Shown piece after piece: positions 16,415-24,585 of a DNA stretch of 38,248 bases. Below the pieces are notes generated by a model. That model was not told the origin of the DNA and did not search any database. It saw only the letters and a list, made by a program, of their open reading frames with translations. This stretch comes from Bacillus sp. SD075 (GTDB lineage: Bacteria; Bacillota; Bacilli; Bacillales; DSM-1321). Position numbers and translations under genes: made by a program. The stretch is taken from assembly GCF_017355165.1 (NCBI RefSeq), contig NZ_JADILK010000042.1:1-38248 (forward strand), written 5' to 3'. Within the stretch, counting starts at the first letter, position 1. Each line of letters begins with the position of its first letter.

Positions 16415-17720
16415 TCAATCACCATTAAAAGTTGCTTCCTTAGGATTACAACATGTTCTTGCCATGTATGCCGGTGCAGTCGTCATTCCATTAATTGTCG
16501 GTGGGGCGCTGGGATTGACTGCAGCGCAGTTAACTTATTTAGTTTCAATAGACATTTTGATGTGCGGGATAGCCACTTTATTGCAAGTATGGAAAAATAA
16601 ATTCTTTGGAATTGGGCTTCCGGTCGTCCTAGGCTGCACATTCACAGCAGTTAGCCCGATGATTGCAATTGGTACACAATATGGAATCAACTCCATTTAT
16701 GGATCTATATTGGTGTCGGGATTGATCGTTGTAATCATTAGTAAATTCTTCGGGAAGCTAGCAAAGTTCTTCCCACCCATTGTCACTGGATCGGTCGTTT
16801 TGATTATTGGCATTACGCTCATTCCTGTTGCCATCAACAATCTTGGAGGAGGCCAAGGGGCTGCTGATTTTGGTGACTTGAATAATGTAGCTCTTGGTTT
16901 TGGAACTTTGTTATTCATCATATTTATGTATAAATTCTCATCTGGATTCGTACGCTCCATTTCTATTTTATTGGGGCTGTTAGTCGGAACTTTTGCAGCT
17001 TTCTTCCTTGGAAAAGTTGATTTTAGCTCAGTGGCCAGTGCCACTTGGCTGCATATGCCTCATTTTTTCTACTTTGGTGCTCCGACTTTTAACGTCACGG
17101 CGATCATTACCATGACTTTGGTGGCGATCGTCAGCTTGGTGGAATCGACTGGTGTTTATTATGCCCTTGGTGAAATAACGGATAAAGAGATTTCAGAAGA
17201 CGATCTAGCTCGCGGGTATCGATCTGAAGGGCTTGCCATCATGATAGGCGGTTTATTCAATGCGTTTCCATATACGGCTTTTTCACAAAATGTTGGATTG
17301 ATTCAATTGTCAGGAATTAAAACAAGAAATGTCATATACACTACAGCGGGCATTCTCATTTTCATTGGTTTTGTTCCGAAAATTGGTGCATTCACAACCA
17401 TTATCCCTTCATCCGTACTTGGCGGTGCAATGGTTGCGATGTTCGGAATGGTAATTGCCGCTGGAATTAAGATGTTGAGTAAAGTGGACTTTGCTTCTCA
17501 AGAAAATTTATTGATCATCGCTTGTTCCGTAGGTATGGGCCTTGGGGTGACGGTCGTTCCTGAGCTATTTGCGCAAATACCGGAAAGCTTTCAAATCTTA
17601 ACGGAAAACGGTATTGTAGCCGGAAGTTTGACAGCCATTTTCTTGAATATCGTCTTTAACATCGTTCCTACAAAAGGAAAAGTGAGGAAAGCGCGTATTG
17701 AAGAGCAAAATGTAGCCTGA
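16407..17720 (+). CDS. pbuX: Xanthine permease PbuX (NCS2 family)
   Basis: A 437-residue membrane protein with 12 or more hydrophobic segments. It shows the NCS2 family signature region ([18 protein letters not shown], then [13 protein letters not shown]) and the [13 protein letters not shown] segment that forms part of the substrate site. It probably imports xanthine by proton symport, feeding the upstream Xpt. It overlaps xpt (ATGTCTAA) and shares its riboswitch. The length is right for the family. A very strong terminator follows. Confidence 0.96.
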   Translation: MSNQSPLKVASLGLQHVLAMYAGAVVIPLIVGGALGLTAAQLTYLVSIDILMCGIATLLQVWKNKFFGIGLPVVLGCTFTAVSPMIAIGTQYGINSIYGSILVSGLIVVIISKFFGKLAKFFPPIVTGSVVLIIGITLIPVAINNLGGGQGAADFGDLNNVALGFGTLLFIIFMYKFSSGFVRSISILLGLLVGTFAAFFLGKVDFSSVASATWLHMPHFFYFGAPTFNVTAIITMTLVAIVSLVESTGVYYALGEITDKEISEDDLARGYRSEGLAIMIGGLFNAFPYTAFSQNVGLIQLSGIKTRNVIYTTAGILIFIGFVPKIGAFTTIIPSSVLGGAMVAMFGMVIAAGIKMLSKVDFASQENLLIIACSVGMGLGVTVVPELFAQIPESFQILTENGIVAGSLTAIFLNIVFNIVPTKGKVRKARIEEQNVA

Positions 17721-17761
17721 TTAAAAATAGATTCGGTGAACTTGATAGATTCTCCCTTTTA

Positions 17762-17804
17762 AATGCCTACAATCCTCATGCGTGAGGATTGTAGGCATTT
17801 TTTC
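17762..17804 (+). terminator. Intrinsic terminator of xpt-pbuX
   Basis: A perfect 17-bp stem (AATGCCTACAATCCTCA / TGAGGATTGTAGGCATT) with a TGCG tetraloop and a TTTTTTC tail. Confidence 0.95.
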
Positions 17805-17919
17805 ATTGGTGTCGAGGACATTTCATTGATATAGAAATTGGAGTTTTGTCAGATAAAAGGAAACTCTCTTCACTTTTTGAATATATTGATAGTATATGTT
17901 CAGGAAAGTAGTGATAGGG

Positions 17920-18054
17920 ATGGAGAAAAAATATTGTATTCATTGTCGAACCATTCTAACCCAGGAGTATAGGTGCAGTGTTTGTGGAAAAGAGGAGTTT
18001 CAAAATATCATTATTCAAGTACAAAATCAATCTTCAGTAAAGAAAGAAGAATGA
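17920..18054 (+). CDS. Putative 44-residue zinc-ribbon microprotein
   Basis: The frame reads MEKKYCIHCRTILTQ, then EYRCSVCGKEEFQNIIIQV and a short polar tail. Two CxxC knuckles (C6/C9 and C19/C22) about 10 residues apart make a compact zinc ribbon, as in many small nucleic-acid- or protein-binding domains. The ATG at 17920 has AGGAAAG 11 nt upstream. An in-frame GTG at 17911 is a possible earlier start. It ends 5 nt before a terminator, which supports a real transcription unit. The specific family is not recognised. It lies between pbuX and the bps genes. Confidence 0.6.
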   Translation: MEKKYCIHCRTILTQEYRCSVCGKEEFQNIIIQVQNQSSVKKEE

Positions 18055-18059
18055 AGGCG

Positions 18060-18093
18060 CCCTCTTACCGAATATAGGTAAGGGGGTTTATGT
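18060..18093 (+). terminator. Intrinsic terminator after the zinc-ribbon gene
   Basis: CCCTCTTACC pairs with GGTAAGGGGG (one T-G pair) around a 7-nt loop, followed by TTTATGTTT. Confidence 0.7.
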
Positions 18094-18212
18094 TTCATGG
18101 TTACATTTCGATCATTAAGAGGAGATGAAGAATACCTACGCTGTTTAATGAAAGGGGTTAATGGATTATATTTTGGTATTGCCCACAATGACGGTTGGAG
18201 GGGGAATATTAA

Positions 18213-18332
18213 TTAATGCATGTCTCCTGCGAAGGAGGTGATGATATTACCGGCAAGCATGCTGCCAAGTTCTGCTGCAAAAGATTCAAGCATTTTATCT
18301 TTTAAGAAAGAGCAAGCCAAACATGTTTTCAC
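18213..18332 (-). CDS. Putative 39-residue microprotein with CxxC motif
   Basis: A GTG-started frame encoding a peptide that begins (M)KTCLACSFLKDKMLESFAAE and continues with LGSMLAGNIITSFAGDMH. A CxxC pair near the N-terminus is followed by an amphipathic, Ala/Leu/Met-rich helix. AGGAG lies 8 nt before the GTG on the minus strand, and the gene starts 33 nt after the stop of the next minus-strand frame, so the two may form an operon. I do not recognise a family. Short length limits confidence. Confidence 0.42.
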   Translation of the reverse strand: MKTCLACSFLKDKMLESFAAELGSMLAGNIITSFAGDMH

Positions 18333-18365
18333 CTGATTTTCTCCTACATCCGTTTGTTCCCTCAA

Positions 18366-18542
18366 TCATAATTTCTTCAGGCGGATATCCCCTGTCATGC
18401 CAATAGGGACGCTAAGGGATACCAGTTCGAAAGGATGTCTGATGAGGGACGGCGTTTGAACGTCCAAAGAGAAAGGAATAAGGCACTGGACTGCCAGGAT
18501 GGTTCCATCTAACTCTTTTGTGATTATGGCGTGGATTTCCAT
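18366..18542 (-). CDS. Small hypothetical protein (58 aa)
   Basis: The peptide begins MEIHAIITKELDGTILAVQC and continues through LIPFSLDVQTPSLIRHPFEL to end in GDIRLKKL. It looks like a small beta-rich domain. GGAGG lies 7 nt upstream of the chosen ATG. A longer in-frame version, beginning at 18614, is possible but has no ribosome site. It is divergent from bpsA, whose ATG is about 150 nt away. No family recognised; no membrane segment or metal motif. Confidence 0.5.
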   Translation of the reverse strand: MEIHAIITKELDGTILAVQCLIPFSLDVQTPSLIRHPFELVSLSVPIGMTGDIRLKKL

Positions 18543-18689
18543 TTTCATTCCTCCGCAGACTGTATTACCTAGCTTTTTAGATAAAATGAATAAATATTCT
18601 GAACGGCTGACCATTTAGCGATAAAGCATAAATGATATCTTTATGGGTATATTATATTAACCATATCATGAATAATAAGGGGTGGAATC

Positions 18690-19778
18690 ATGCCGTATTT
18701 ATTATCTGCATCTCATATAAAGCTGCCACATTTACTTTCTCAGGAAAAAATCATGGAATTTTCGAGAGAAATATTTGGAGCCTCATTTAAGAATATAGAA
18801 CGGTTACTAAAAGCCTTTAAGAATGGACAAGTGGAAAATCGATATTTTTCAAATGATCTTGATTGGTTTAAAGAGGATCACGCTTTTGCCGATCGGAATG
18901 ATTTATATATTCAGCAGGCAGTCAAGTTTGGGAAAGAAGCGATAGAAAAATGCTTAGCCAACACAGAATTTTTAAAAGAAGAACTGCAGGCAAGCGAGCT
19001 AGATGCTTTCTTCTTTATCTCAAGCACGGGGATTGCTACCCCGACCATTGATGCCAGGATAATGAATGAACTCCCATTTAACCCTCATGTTAAAAGGATT
19101 CCGATTTGGGGACTTGGCTGTGCAGGGGGAGCAAGTGGCCTATCGCGTGCTTTTGAATATTGCCAAGCATACCCGACGGCGAAGGTTATTGTTTTAAGTG
19201 TGGAGTTATGCAGTCTGACATTTCAAAAGAATGATATTTCCAAAAGCAATTTAATTGGAACTTCCTTATTTTCTGATGGAGTAAGCTGTGTTTTGGTTTG
19301 CGGTGATGAAGTGCCAGATGAACAGTTTTCAAAAAAAGTAAGACATTTGCAATTTTTGAATTCGCAATCTACGCTTATGCCGGATTCATTGGATGTAATG
19401 GGTTGGGATGTTAAAGATCAGGGGCTATACGTGATCTTTTCGAAAGATATTCCTACAATCATCAAAGATTGGCTTAAACCTAATGTTCAAGAGTTCTTAA
19501 TGGAGAATGGTTTCGATCTCAGGGATATAAAAGATTTCATTGCTCACCCCGGAGGCAAAAAAGTAATTGATGCATATCACGAATCCCTCGGTTTCGATGA
19601 AAGCATGACTGCAGAGTCAATGAATGTATTGCGGGAATTTGGCAATATGTCCTCAGCAACTATTTTGTATGTCCTGGAGAGGTTCATGCAGCGTGGCGGG
19701 AATAAAGGGGAGGTTGGCTTGGCTGCTGCGTTGGGGCCTGGTTTTTCATCAGAACTTGTGTTAATGAGGTGGAAGTGA
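18690..19778 (+). CDS. bpsA: Type III polyketide synthase BpsA (chalcone-synthase-like)
   Basis: A 362-residue thiolase-fold enzyme. The nucleophile is Cys144 in WGLGCAGGASGL. The catalytic His is in FIAHPGGKKVIDA and the Asn in FGNMSSATILYVLERF, completing the Cys-His-Asn triad. In B. subtilis BpsA makes triketide and tetraketide alkylpyrones from long-chain acyl-CoA and malonyl-CoA. The product here is presumed similar. It overlaps bpsB by one base in a TGATG junction. The ATG follows AAGGGGTGG. Lipid-like products suggest a membrane-related role. Confidence 0.93.
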   Translation: MPYLLSASHIKLPHLLSQEKIMEFSREIFGASFKNIERLLKAFKNGQVENRYFSNDLDWFKEDHAFADRNDLYIQQAVKFGKEAIEKCLANTEFLKEELQASELDAFFFISSTGIATPTIDARIMNELPFNPHVKRIPIWGLGCAGGASGLSRAFEYCQAYPTAKVIVLSVELCSLTFQKNDISKSNLIGTSLFSDGVSCVLVCGDEVPDEQFSKKVRHLQFLNSQSTLMPDSLDVMGWDVKDQGLYVIFSKDIPTIIKDWLKPNVQEFLMENGFDLRDIKDFIAHPGGKKVIDAYHESLGFDESMTAESMNVLREFGNMSSATILYVLERFMQRGGNKGEVGLAAALGPGFSSELVLMRWK

Positions 19779-20308
19779 TGATCTTCGCCATTTTCATTAT
19801 CTTGATCGCTATTCAGCGCCTGGTTGAATTGTATATCGCCAAACAAAATGAAAAACAGCTGAAAGTTGCAGGAGCAGTTGAATACGGTGAGTCCCATTAC
19901 AAATGGATGGTTCTAATGCACCTTAGTTTTTTTATTGTCCTCATTATTGAAGTGGCCGTGCTTGAAAGGAATGTGGCTGGCCTTTGGCCAATTTGGCTGC
20001 CCCTTTTTCTAATTGCGCAGTCAGGCAGGATTTGGGTGATCCAGTCATTGGGAAAACATTGGAACACCAAAATCATCGTGCTTCCTGATGCCGATGTAGT
20101 CAAAAAAGGTCCTTATAAATACATCAAACATCCGAACTATATCATAGTGGCAACTGAGATTATAGTTATTTCCTTGCTATTCAATGCATATTATACTGCG
20201 ATCATCTTTAGTTTATTGAATGTATGGATGATGACGGTTAGAATCCCACTAGAAGAGAAGGCATTAAAGGAACATACGGAATATTCTGCGGTTTTTAAGG
20301 AAAAATAA
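19778..20308 (+). CDS. bpsB: Isoprenylcysteine methyltransferase-family protein BpsB (YpbQ)
   Basis: A 176-residue membrane protein with four or five hydrophobic segments. The C-terminal part has the family's SAM-binding signature: PYKYIKHPNYIIVATEI, followed by RIPLEEKAL and a final FKEK. In B. subtilis BpsB methylates the alkylpyrones made by BpsA, giving methyl ethers. I chose the ATG at 19778, overlapping the bpsA stop, with AGGTGG 5 nt upstream; in-frame GTGs lie at 19769 and 19775. Coupled translation with bpsA is clear. Confidence 0.9.
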   Translation: MIFAIFIILIAIQRLVELYIAKQNEKQLKVAGAVEYGESHYKWMVLMHLSFFIVLIIEVAVLERNVAGLWPIWLPLFLIAQSGRIWVIQSLGKHWNTKIIVLPDADVVKKGPYKYIKHPNYIIVATEIIVISLLFNAYYTAIIFSLLNVWMMTVRIPLEEKALKEHTEYSAVFKEK

Positions 20309-20329
20309 TAAAAAAATTTTAATTTCTTA

Positions 20330-20358
20330 TTGAAAATGATTATCGTTCGTGATAAGAT
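20330..20358 (+). promoter_or_regulatory. Probable sigma-A promoter overlapped by a Fur-like box
   Basis: TTGAAA (20330-20335) and TAAGAT (20353-20358) with a 17-nt spacer. TGAAAATGATTATCG at 20331-20345 matches the Bacillus Fur box TGATAATNATTATCA at 12 of 14 defined positions and covers the -35 box, a repressing position. Confidence 0.55.
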
Positions 20359-20370
20359 TCTAATTGAAGA

Positions 20371-20385
20371 TGAAAATTATTCTCA
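20371..20385 (+). promoter_or_regulatory. Second Fur-like box
   Basis: TGAAAATTATTCTCA matches TGATAATNATTATCA at 12 of 14 defined positions. It lies 25 nt after the first box, near the expected transcription start, and runs straight into the ATTCTC hexamer array. Confidence 0.5.
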
Positions 20386-20414
20386 TTCTCATTCTCATTC
20401 TCATTCTCATTCTG
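20379..20414 (+). repeat. Hexamer tandem repeat, six copies of ATTCTC
   Basis: Five exact ATTCTC units and a sixth ATTCTG. On the other strand the unit is GAGAAT, one base from the GATAAT hexamer that builds Fur boxes. Confidence 0.95.
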
Positions 20415-20438
20415 ATTTTGATAAAATTAATTAATTTA

Positions 20439-20473
20439 ATAACTAATAACTAATAACTAATAACTAATAACTA
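20439..20473 (+). repeat. Heptamer tandem repeat, five copies of ATAACTA
   Basis: Five exact head-to-tail copies, followed by AAGGCTA. Each unit contains TAA. As 7 is not a multiple of 3, the array gives stop codons in all three forward frames just before the next gene's ribosome site. Confidence 0.97.
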
Positions 20474-20508
20474 AAGGCTAATCAATATATAAGAGGATGG
20501 TGTTGGTA

Positions 20509-20667
20509 ATGATTTGGGTATTCATTTTATTGACAGTCGCTACATATGGATTTGTGATGAAACATGTATTGAATAATATTCAAAAACCGGCAAAGGCAGT
20601 AAAACCTTATACCGAGTCACCAATGGAAAACCGTGCTCCATTTAACCCCACCCCTACAACCAGGTAA
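20509..20667 (+). CDS. Small membrane protein behind Fur-like sites (52 aa)
   Basis: The peptide begins MIWVFILLTVATYGFVMKHV and ends with a Pro-rich polar tail (NRAPFNPTPTTR). One N-terminal membrane helix (residues 1-17) would leave a cytoplasmic or external tail of about 35 residues. AGAGG precedes it. In-frame GTG (20500) and TTG (20503) codons are alternative starts, the TTG having the better spacing. Its stop codon lies inside a terminator hairpin. It is not similar to any family I recognise. Two Fur-like boxes upstream suggest control by iron, which is inference. Confidence 0.65.
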   Translation: MIWVFILLTVATYGFVMKHVLNNIQKPAKAVKPYTESPMENRAPFNPTPTTR

Positions 20668-20683
20668 AATCCTGGTTTTTTTT
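20658..20683 (+). terminator. Terminator overlapping the stop codon of the small membrane gene
   Basis: AACCAGG pairs with CCTGGTT; the loop (TAAAAT) holds the TAA stop codon. Six T follow. Confidence 0.85.
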
Positions 20684-20719
20684 CGTTTTGAAGTCAATAT
20701 ATGAAACAACTGCATGAAT

Positions 20720-20742
20720 CCACCAATAGGTGGTTTTTTTTT
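20720..20742 (+). terminator. Second terminator-like hairpin before dynA
   Basis: CCACC-AATA-GGTGG followed by nine T. The stem is only 5 bp but GC-rich. It is a back-up to the terminator about 40 nt upstream. Confidence 0.65.
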
Positions 20743-20856
20743 GAACATGGCCTGTAATGAATCATATAGTAAAAATAAAGCTGGTGGTATGAATAACAAT
20801 CGAAATCGTTTACAATAAGAATATCAAAATGACGATAGATTAAGGGGTATGGATTC

Positions 20857-23800
20857 ATGATTCAAGAAACATTAAAGCAACAGTCCAAATTGGGGATTTT
20901 GACTGCCATGTATGAGAAATTTCAATCGGCAGGGGATACAGGCAATGCCGATAAACTGAAACAGTTAATCTTGAAAGTCAATAATGAGGAGTTCATCATT
21001 GCTTTTTGCGGGCATTTTTCAGCGGGGAAATCAAGCATGATCAACTTCCTCCTTGGTGATCAAGTATTGCCTTCCAGTCCGATTCCGACAAGTGCAAATA
21101 CGGTAAAAGTCCAAAAAGGGGAAGACTATGCCAAAGTCTTTTACCATCATCAGCCACCAGTCTTATTTCCAGCACCTTATGATTTTAAAGAGGTCAAGAA
21201 ATTTGCCAAGGATGGAGATTCAGTATCGGCAATCACAATAAGTTCCAATGATTTTTCACTGCCGGATTCATGTGCGATCATGGATACGCCAGGAATTGAT
21301 TCGACAGACGATGCACATAGGGTTTCTACGGAATCTGCCTTGCATCTAGCTGATGTCGTCTTCTATGTCATGGACTATAATCACGTCCAATCAGAAGTGA
21401 ACTTCCTATTCACGAAAGAATTGTTAGAGGCTGAAAAACCAACATACTTAATTATCAATATGATCGATAAGCATGATGAGAACGAGCTTAGCTTCCAAGA
21501 TTTCAAGCTATCCGTTTCTGAAGCATTTGCGAACTGGAATGTATATCCTGATGGTATTTTTTATACATCCGTAAGAGACTTGAACAATAGCGAAAATGAA
21601 ATAGATGCGGTCAAGCAATTCATATATGAAATGGCTGGCAAAGGTCAAAATGATGGGAAAGATGCCATCATGCAATCGGCTAATGCCCTTGTCGAAAGGC
21701 ATCTTAATTGGCTGAAGGAGCAATATGAAGAGGAACACGCCGATGATTTTGAAGTATTATCGGAACTTCCTCATGATGAGCGAATACATCTGACGAATCA
21801 GGTGGACAGCCTATTGAAAGAAAAAAATTCATTGACGGGACATATAGAGAAAATCAAGGTCCAATATGCTGATGCATTAGAAACCATACTAAAAGGTGCG
21901 TACATCATGCCCGCAGCTACACGGGACCTAGGTAGATCTTTCTTGGAATCGGCTCAGCCGGATTTTAAAATGGGTCTATTATTTGCCAAGAAAAAAACGG
22001 ATGCCGAACGTGAGGCACGTATCAAAGCATTCTTGACCGATTTACAAGAAAAGGTGAAAACCCAGCTTGTATGGCATCTTAAAGAATTAGCGGTTAAAAC
22101 GCTTAATCAAGCGGAAATCCATGATTCAACACTTGAAAGTAAGGCTCAGGCACTTCGGATTGAGGTAACGGAATCTTACATAAAAAACTCTTTGAAGCCT
22201 CAAGTCGATATTACGGGTGAATACGTTTTAAACTATACGAATGATTTAGCATCTGCCATCAAAAAGAAAGCTCGTGATGTATCAGAAGGATTTTTGAATA
22301 ATATGGTTACGGTAATGGAAGGGATGGTGGAACAGCAGTCTAAAGCCATCGATAAGGAGCTTGAAGGTTTTTCTGAATTTGCGGAAGCCCTTAAAGTTAC
22401 TGCTGCGATGAATGCAGAAATTGAGTACCAAATGGAACGTTTAGAAGCCATTGCTCAACAAACTGAATCATTAGTAGATGAGCGAGACATCGATATGCTT
22501 TTAACTCAATGGAATGAGGAAGAAAAAAATATTACAGTCAAAATCATGAAAACGGATAAAGTAAGTAATTCAAAGTCCGTCAACGAACCTGAAACGGCAC
22601 ATGATAAAGAAAACAAAGACGCTGTACCATCCGTGATTGCTTCTACATCTGATGCTATTGATTTACGCGGAAAAGAAAAGCTGATGGAGACTGCCACGGG
22701 TTTACAAAAGGCGGCCAAGCTGATTCAACCTTTGAGAGGATTTCAATCACTTTACAAAGAATTGAAAGAGAAGGCAAACCGCTTGGAACAGCAAACGTTC
22801 ACGGTTGCTCTCTTCGGTGCATTCAGTGCGGGTAAATCTTCCTTCGCCAATGCGTTGATGGGAGAAAGCGTCCTTCCTGTTTCACCAAATCCGACAACTG
22901 CCGCAATCAACAAAATCATGTCTTCAGACGCTGAGCATCCACACGGAACGGCAACCGTCAAATTAAAGACGGAAGCGATGCTGTTAGAAGATGTAAGCCT
23001 GGCGTTGGCAGCTTTTGATAAATCGGCAAAGACTCTAGATGAAGCACTTCAACTAGCAGGGCAAATCATCGCGAAGGCGGGGGAAGTTGATAAGGGGAAA
23101 ACGCATTTATCCTTTTTAAGGGCGTTTCATCAAGGGCTTCCTGAGTACCAAAATGATTTAGGAAATGTGGTTACGGTAGATCTTGAAGGATTTAAACGTT
23201 TTGCTGCAGAAGAGTCCAAGTCGTGTCTTGTTGATTTGATTGAATTGCGTTATGACTGTGAAATGACAAAGCAAGGGATGGTCCTTGTTGACACACCTGG
23301 GGCCGATTCAATAAATGCACGGCATACAGGAGCAGCTTTCGAATATATTAAGAATTCGGACGCCATCCTATTTGTGACCTATTATAATCACCCATTTTCT
23401 CGGGCAGACAGGGAGTTCTTGATACAACTTGGACGTGTGAAAGATTCTTTCGCCATGGATAAGATGTTTTTCATCGTCAATGCCGTCGATCTGGCCCAAA
23501 CCACTGAGGAATTGGGAGAAGTGATGGATTATGTCACAGATCAATTGAATGGATTCGGAATCCGTTTTCCAAAACTGTTTCCGCTTACGAGTAAGGGAGC
23601 GTTGATGGAAAAACAAACGCCTGGTTCGTTTAAGCATACGTTCCTTCCTGCTAGCGGAATCTCGGAATTCCAGGGCCAATTCGATTCTTTCATAGAAAAC
23701 GATTTAACGGGACTTGCAATTGAATCGGCTCAAGCTGCTGTAAAAAGAACGGAAGAACTGCTCCGAGATGTAATTACAGCTTCCAGGCAGGATGAGAAAG

Positions 23801-24570
23801 CGAAACGAAATGCCTTGGAGACCCTTTCTCATGAGGCACAGTCCATTTCCGAACTCCTCTCAGTCATTAAAGGGGATGCAGAAAAGCAACGTTTGAAAAA
23901 AGAGATAGACGAATTGACTTTCTATAGTAAACAGCGGGTCTTCTTCCGGTTTAATGATTTCTTCAAAGAATCGTTCAATCCGGCTGTTTTAAAAGATGAT
24001 GGAGGCGATTTGAAAATTGTCCTCAAGCAATCGATGAAGAACTTATTGGATGCGTTAGGCTTTGACCTTGCCCAGGAAATGCGGGCAACGGCTTTAAGGA
24101 CGGAAATGTTCGTGAATAAATTACTGAATGAGAAACAAAGCAGTTTGCTTCAGCAAATGCAAAAAATAAGAAGAACCCTTTCATTACAGCCATATGAACC
24201 TAATGAGAGGGAGTCCCTTGAATTTACAGGAGCTTTTTCCAAATTAGATACGGGGGAGTTCAAAAAGGAATTGGCATTATTTAAAAATCCAAAATCTTTC
24301 TTTGAAAAAAATGAAAAAGCGAAAATGAGCGAAGGGATTCAGAAGCGTTTAGATGAACCTGCCCTTATATATGTAAAAGAGCAGGGTGAGCGGATTCTCG
24401 AAATGTATATTGAAGTCCTTGAACAAGAGTTACTCGCGATTCAAAAAGAGTTTAAGACGGAAATATCGGATATCTTTGCAGGTTTACGTGCAGCATTGGA
24501 GGAAACGGTCGATTTACCGTATTATGAAAATGCCGTAGCGGAATTGGCTAGAATGCATACGAAGAAATAG
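20857..24570 (+). CDS. dynA: Double dynamin-like GTPase DynA (YpbR)
   Basis: A 1237-residue protein built from two dynamin units in tandem. The first G domain has P-loop GHFSAGKSS (residues 52-60) and G3 DTPGID (from Asp143). The second has GAFSAGKSS (654-662) and G3 DTPGAD (from Asp812). The G4 regions are NMIDKHD and NAVDLAQ. Long helical stalk regions, with predicted coiled coil, follow each G domain (about 270-600 and 990-1230). B. subtilis DynA (1193 aa) fuses and tethers membranes and protects against pore-forming stress and phage lysis. No membrane span is needed; binding is through paddle regions. It leads a tight operon with the next two genes (15 and 12 nt gaps). Confidence 0.96.
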   Translation: MIQETLKQQSKLGILTAMYEKFQSAGDTGNADKLKQLILKVNNEEFIIAFCGHFSAGKSSMINFLLGDQVLPSSPIPTSANTVKVQKGEDYAKVFYHHQPPVLFPAPYDFKEVKKFAKDGDSVSAITISSNDFSLPDSCAIMDTPGIDSTDDAHRVSTESALHLADVVFYVMDYNHVQSEVNFLFTKELLEAEKPTYLIINMIDKHDENELSFQDFKLSVSEAFANWNVYPDGIFYTSVRDLNNSENEIDAVKQFIYEMAGKGQNDGKDAIMQSANALVERHLNWLKEQYEEEHADDFEVLSELPHDERIHLTNQVDSLLKEKNSLTGHIEKIKVQYADALETILKGAYIMPAATRDLGRSFLESAQPDFKMGLLFAKKKTDAEREARIKAFLTDLQEKVKTQLVWHLKELAVKTLNQAEIHDSTLESKAQALRIEVTESYIKNSLKPQVDITGEYVLNYTNDLASAIKKKARDVSEGFLNNMVTVMEGMVEQQSKAIDKELEGFSEFAEALKVTAAMNAEIEYQMERLEAIAQQTESLVDERDIDMLLTQWNEEEKNITVKIMKTDKVSNSKSVNEPETAHDKENKDAVPSVIASTSDAIDLRGKEKLMETATGLQKAAKLIQPLRGFQSLYKELKEKANRLEQQTFTVALFGAFSAGKSSFANALMGESVLPVSPNPTTAAINKIMSSDAEHPHGTATVKLKTEAMLLEDVSLALAAFDKSAKTLDEALQLAGQIIAKAGEVDKGKTHLSFLRAFHQGLPEYQNDLGNVVTVDLEGFKRFAAEESKSCLVDLIELRYDCEMTKQGMVLVDTPGADSINARHTGAAFEYIKNSDAILFVTYYNHPFSRADREFLIQLGRVKDSFAMDKMFFIVNAVDLAQTTEELGEVMDYVTDQLNGFGIRFPKLFPLTSKGALMEKQTPGSFKHTFLPASGISEFQGQFDSFIENDLTGLAIESAQAAVKRTEELLRDVITASRQDEKAKRNALETLSHEAQSISELLSVIKGDAEKQRLKKEIDELTFYSKQRVFFRFNDFFKESFNPAVLKDDGGDLKIVLKQSMKNLLDALGFDLAQEMRATALRTEMFVNKLLNEKQSSLLQQMQKIRRTLSLQPYEPNERESLEFTGAFSKLDTGEFKKELALFKNPKSFFEKNEKAKMSEGIQKRLDEPALIYVKEQGERILEMYIEVLEQELLAIQKEFKTEISDIFAGLRAALEETVDLPYYENAVAELARMHTKK

Positions 24571-24585
24571 AAACGAGGTTCATTC

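Noticed and set aside
18097..18216. 39-codon plus-strand frame after the zinc-ribbon terminator
   Set aside because: It begins just after a terminator and its only ribosome site is part of that hairpin. No motif is seen, and it runs into the minus-strand microprotein.
20379..20473. The two tandem arrays as a CRISPR or mobile-element end
   Set aside because: Units of 6 and 7 bp with no spacers are simple tandem repeats. There are no cas genes, transposase, target duplication or terminal inverted repeats.
20617..20799. 60-codon minus-strand frame between the small membrane gene and dynA
   Set aside because: It is built from the reverse complement of two terminators and their T runs, and has no ribosome site.
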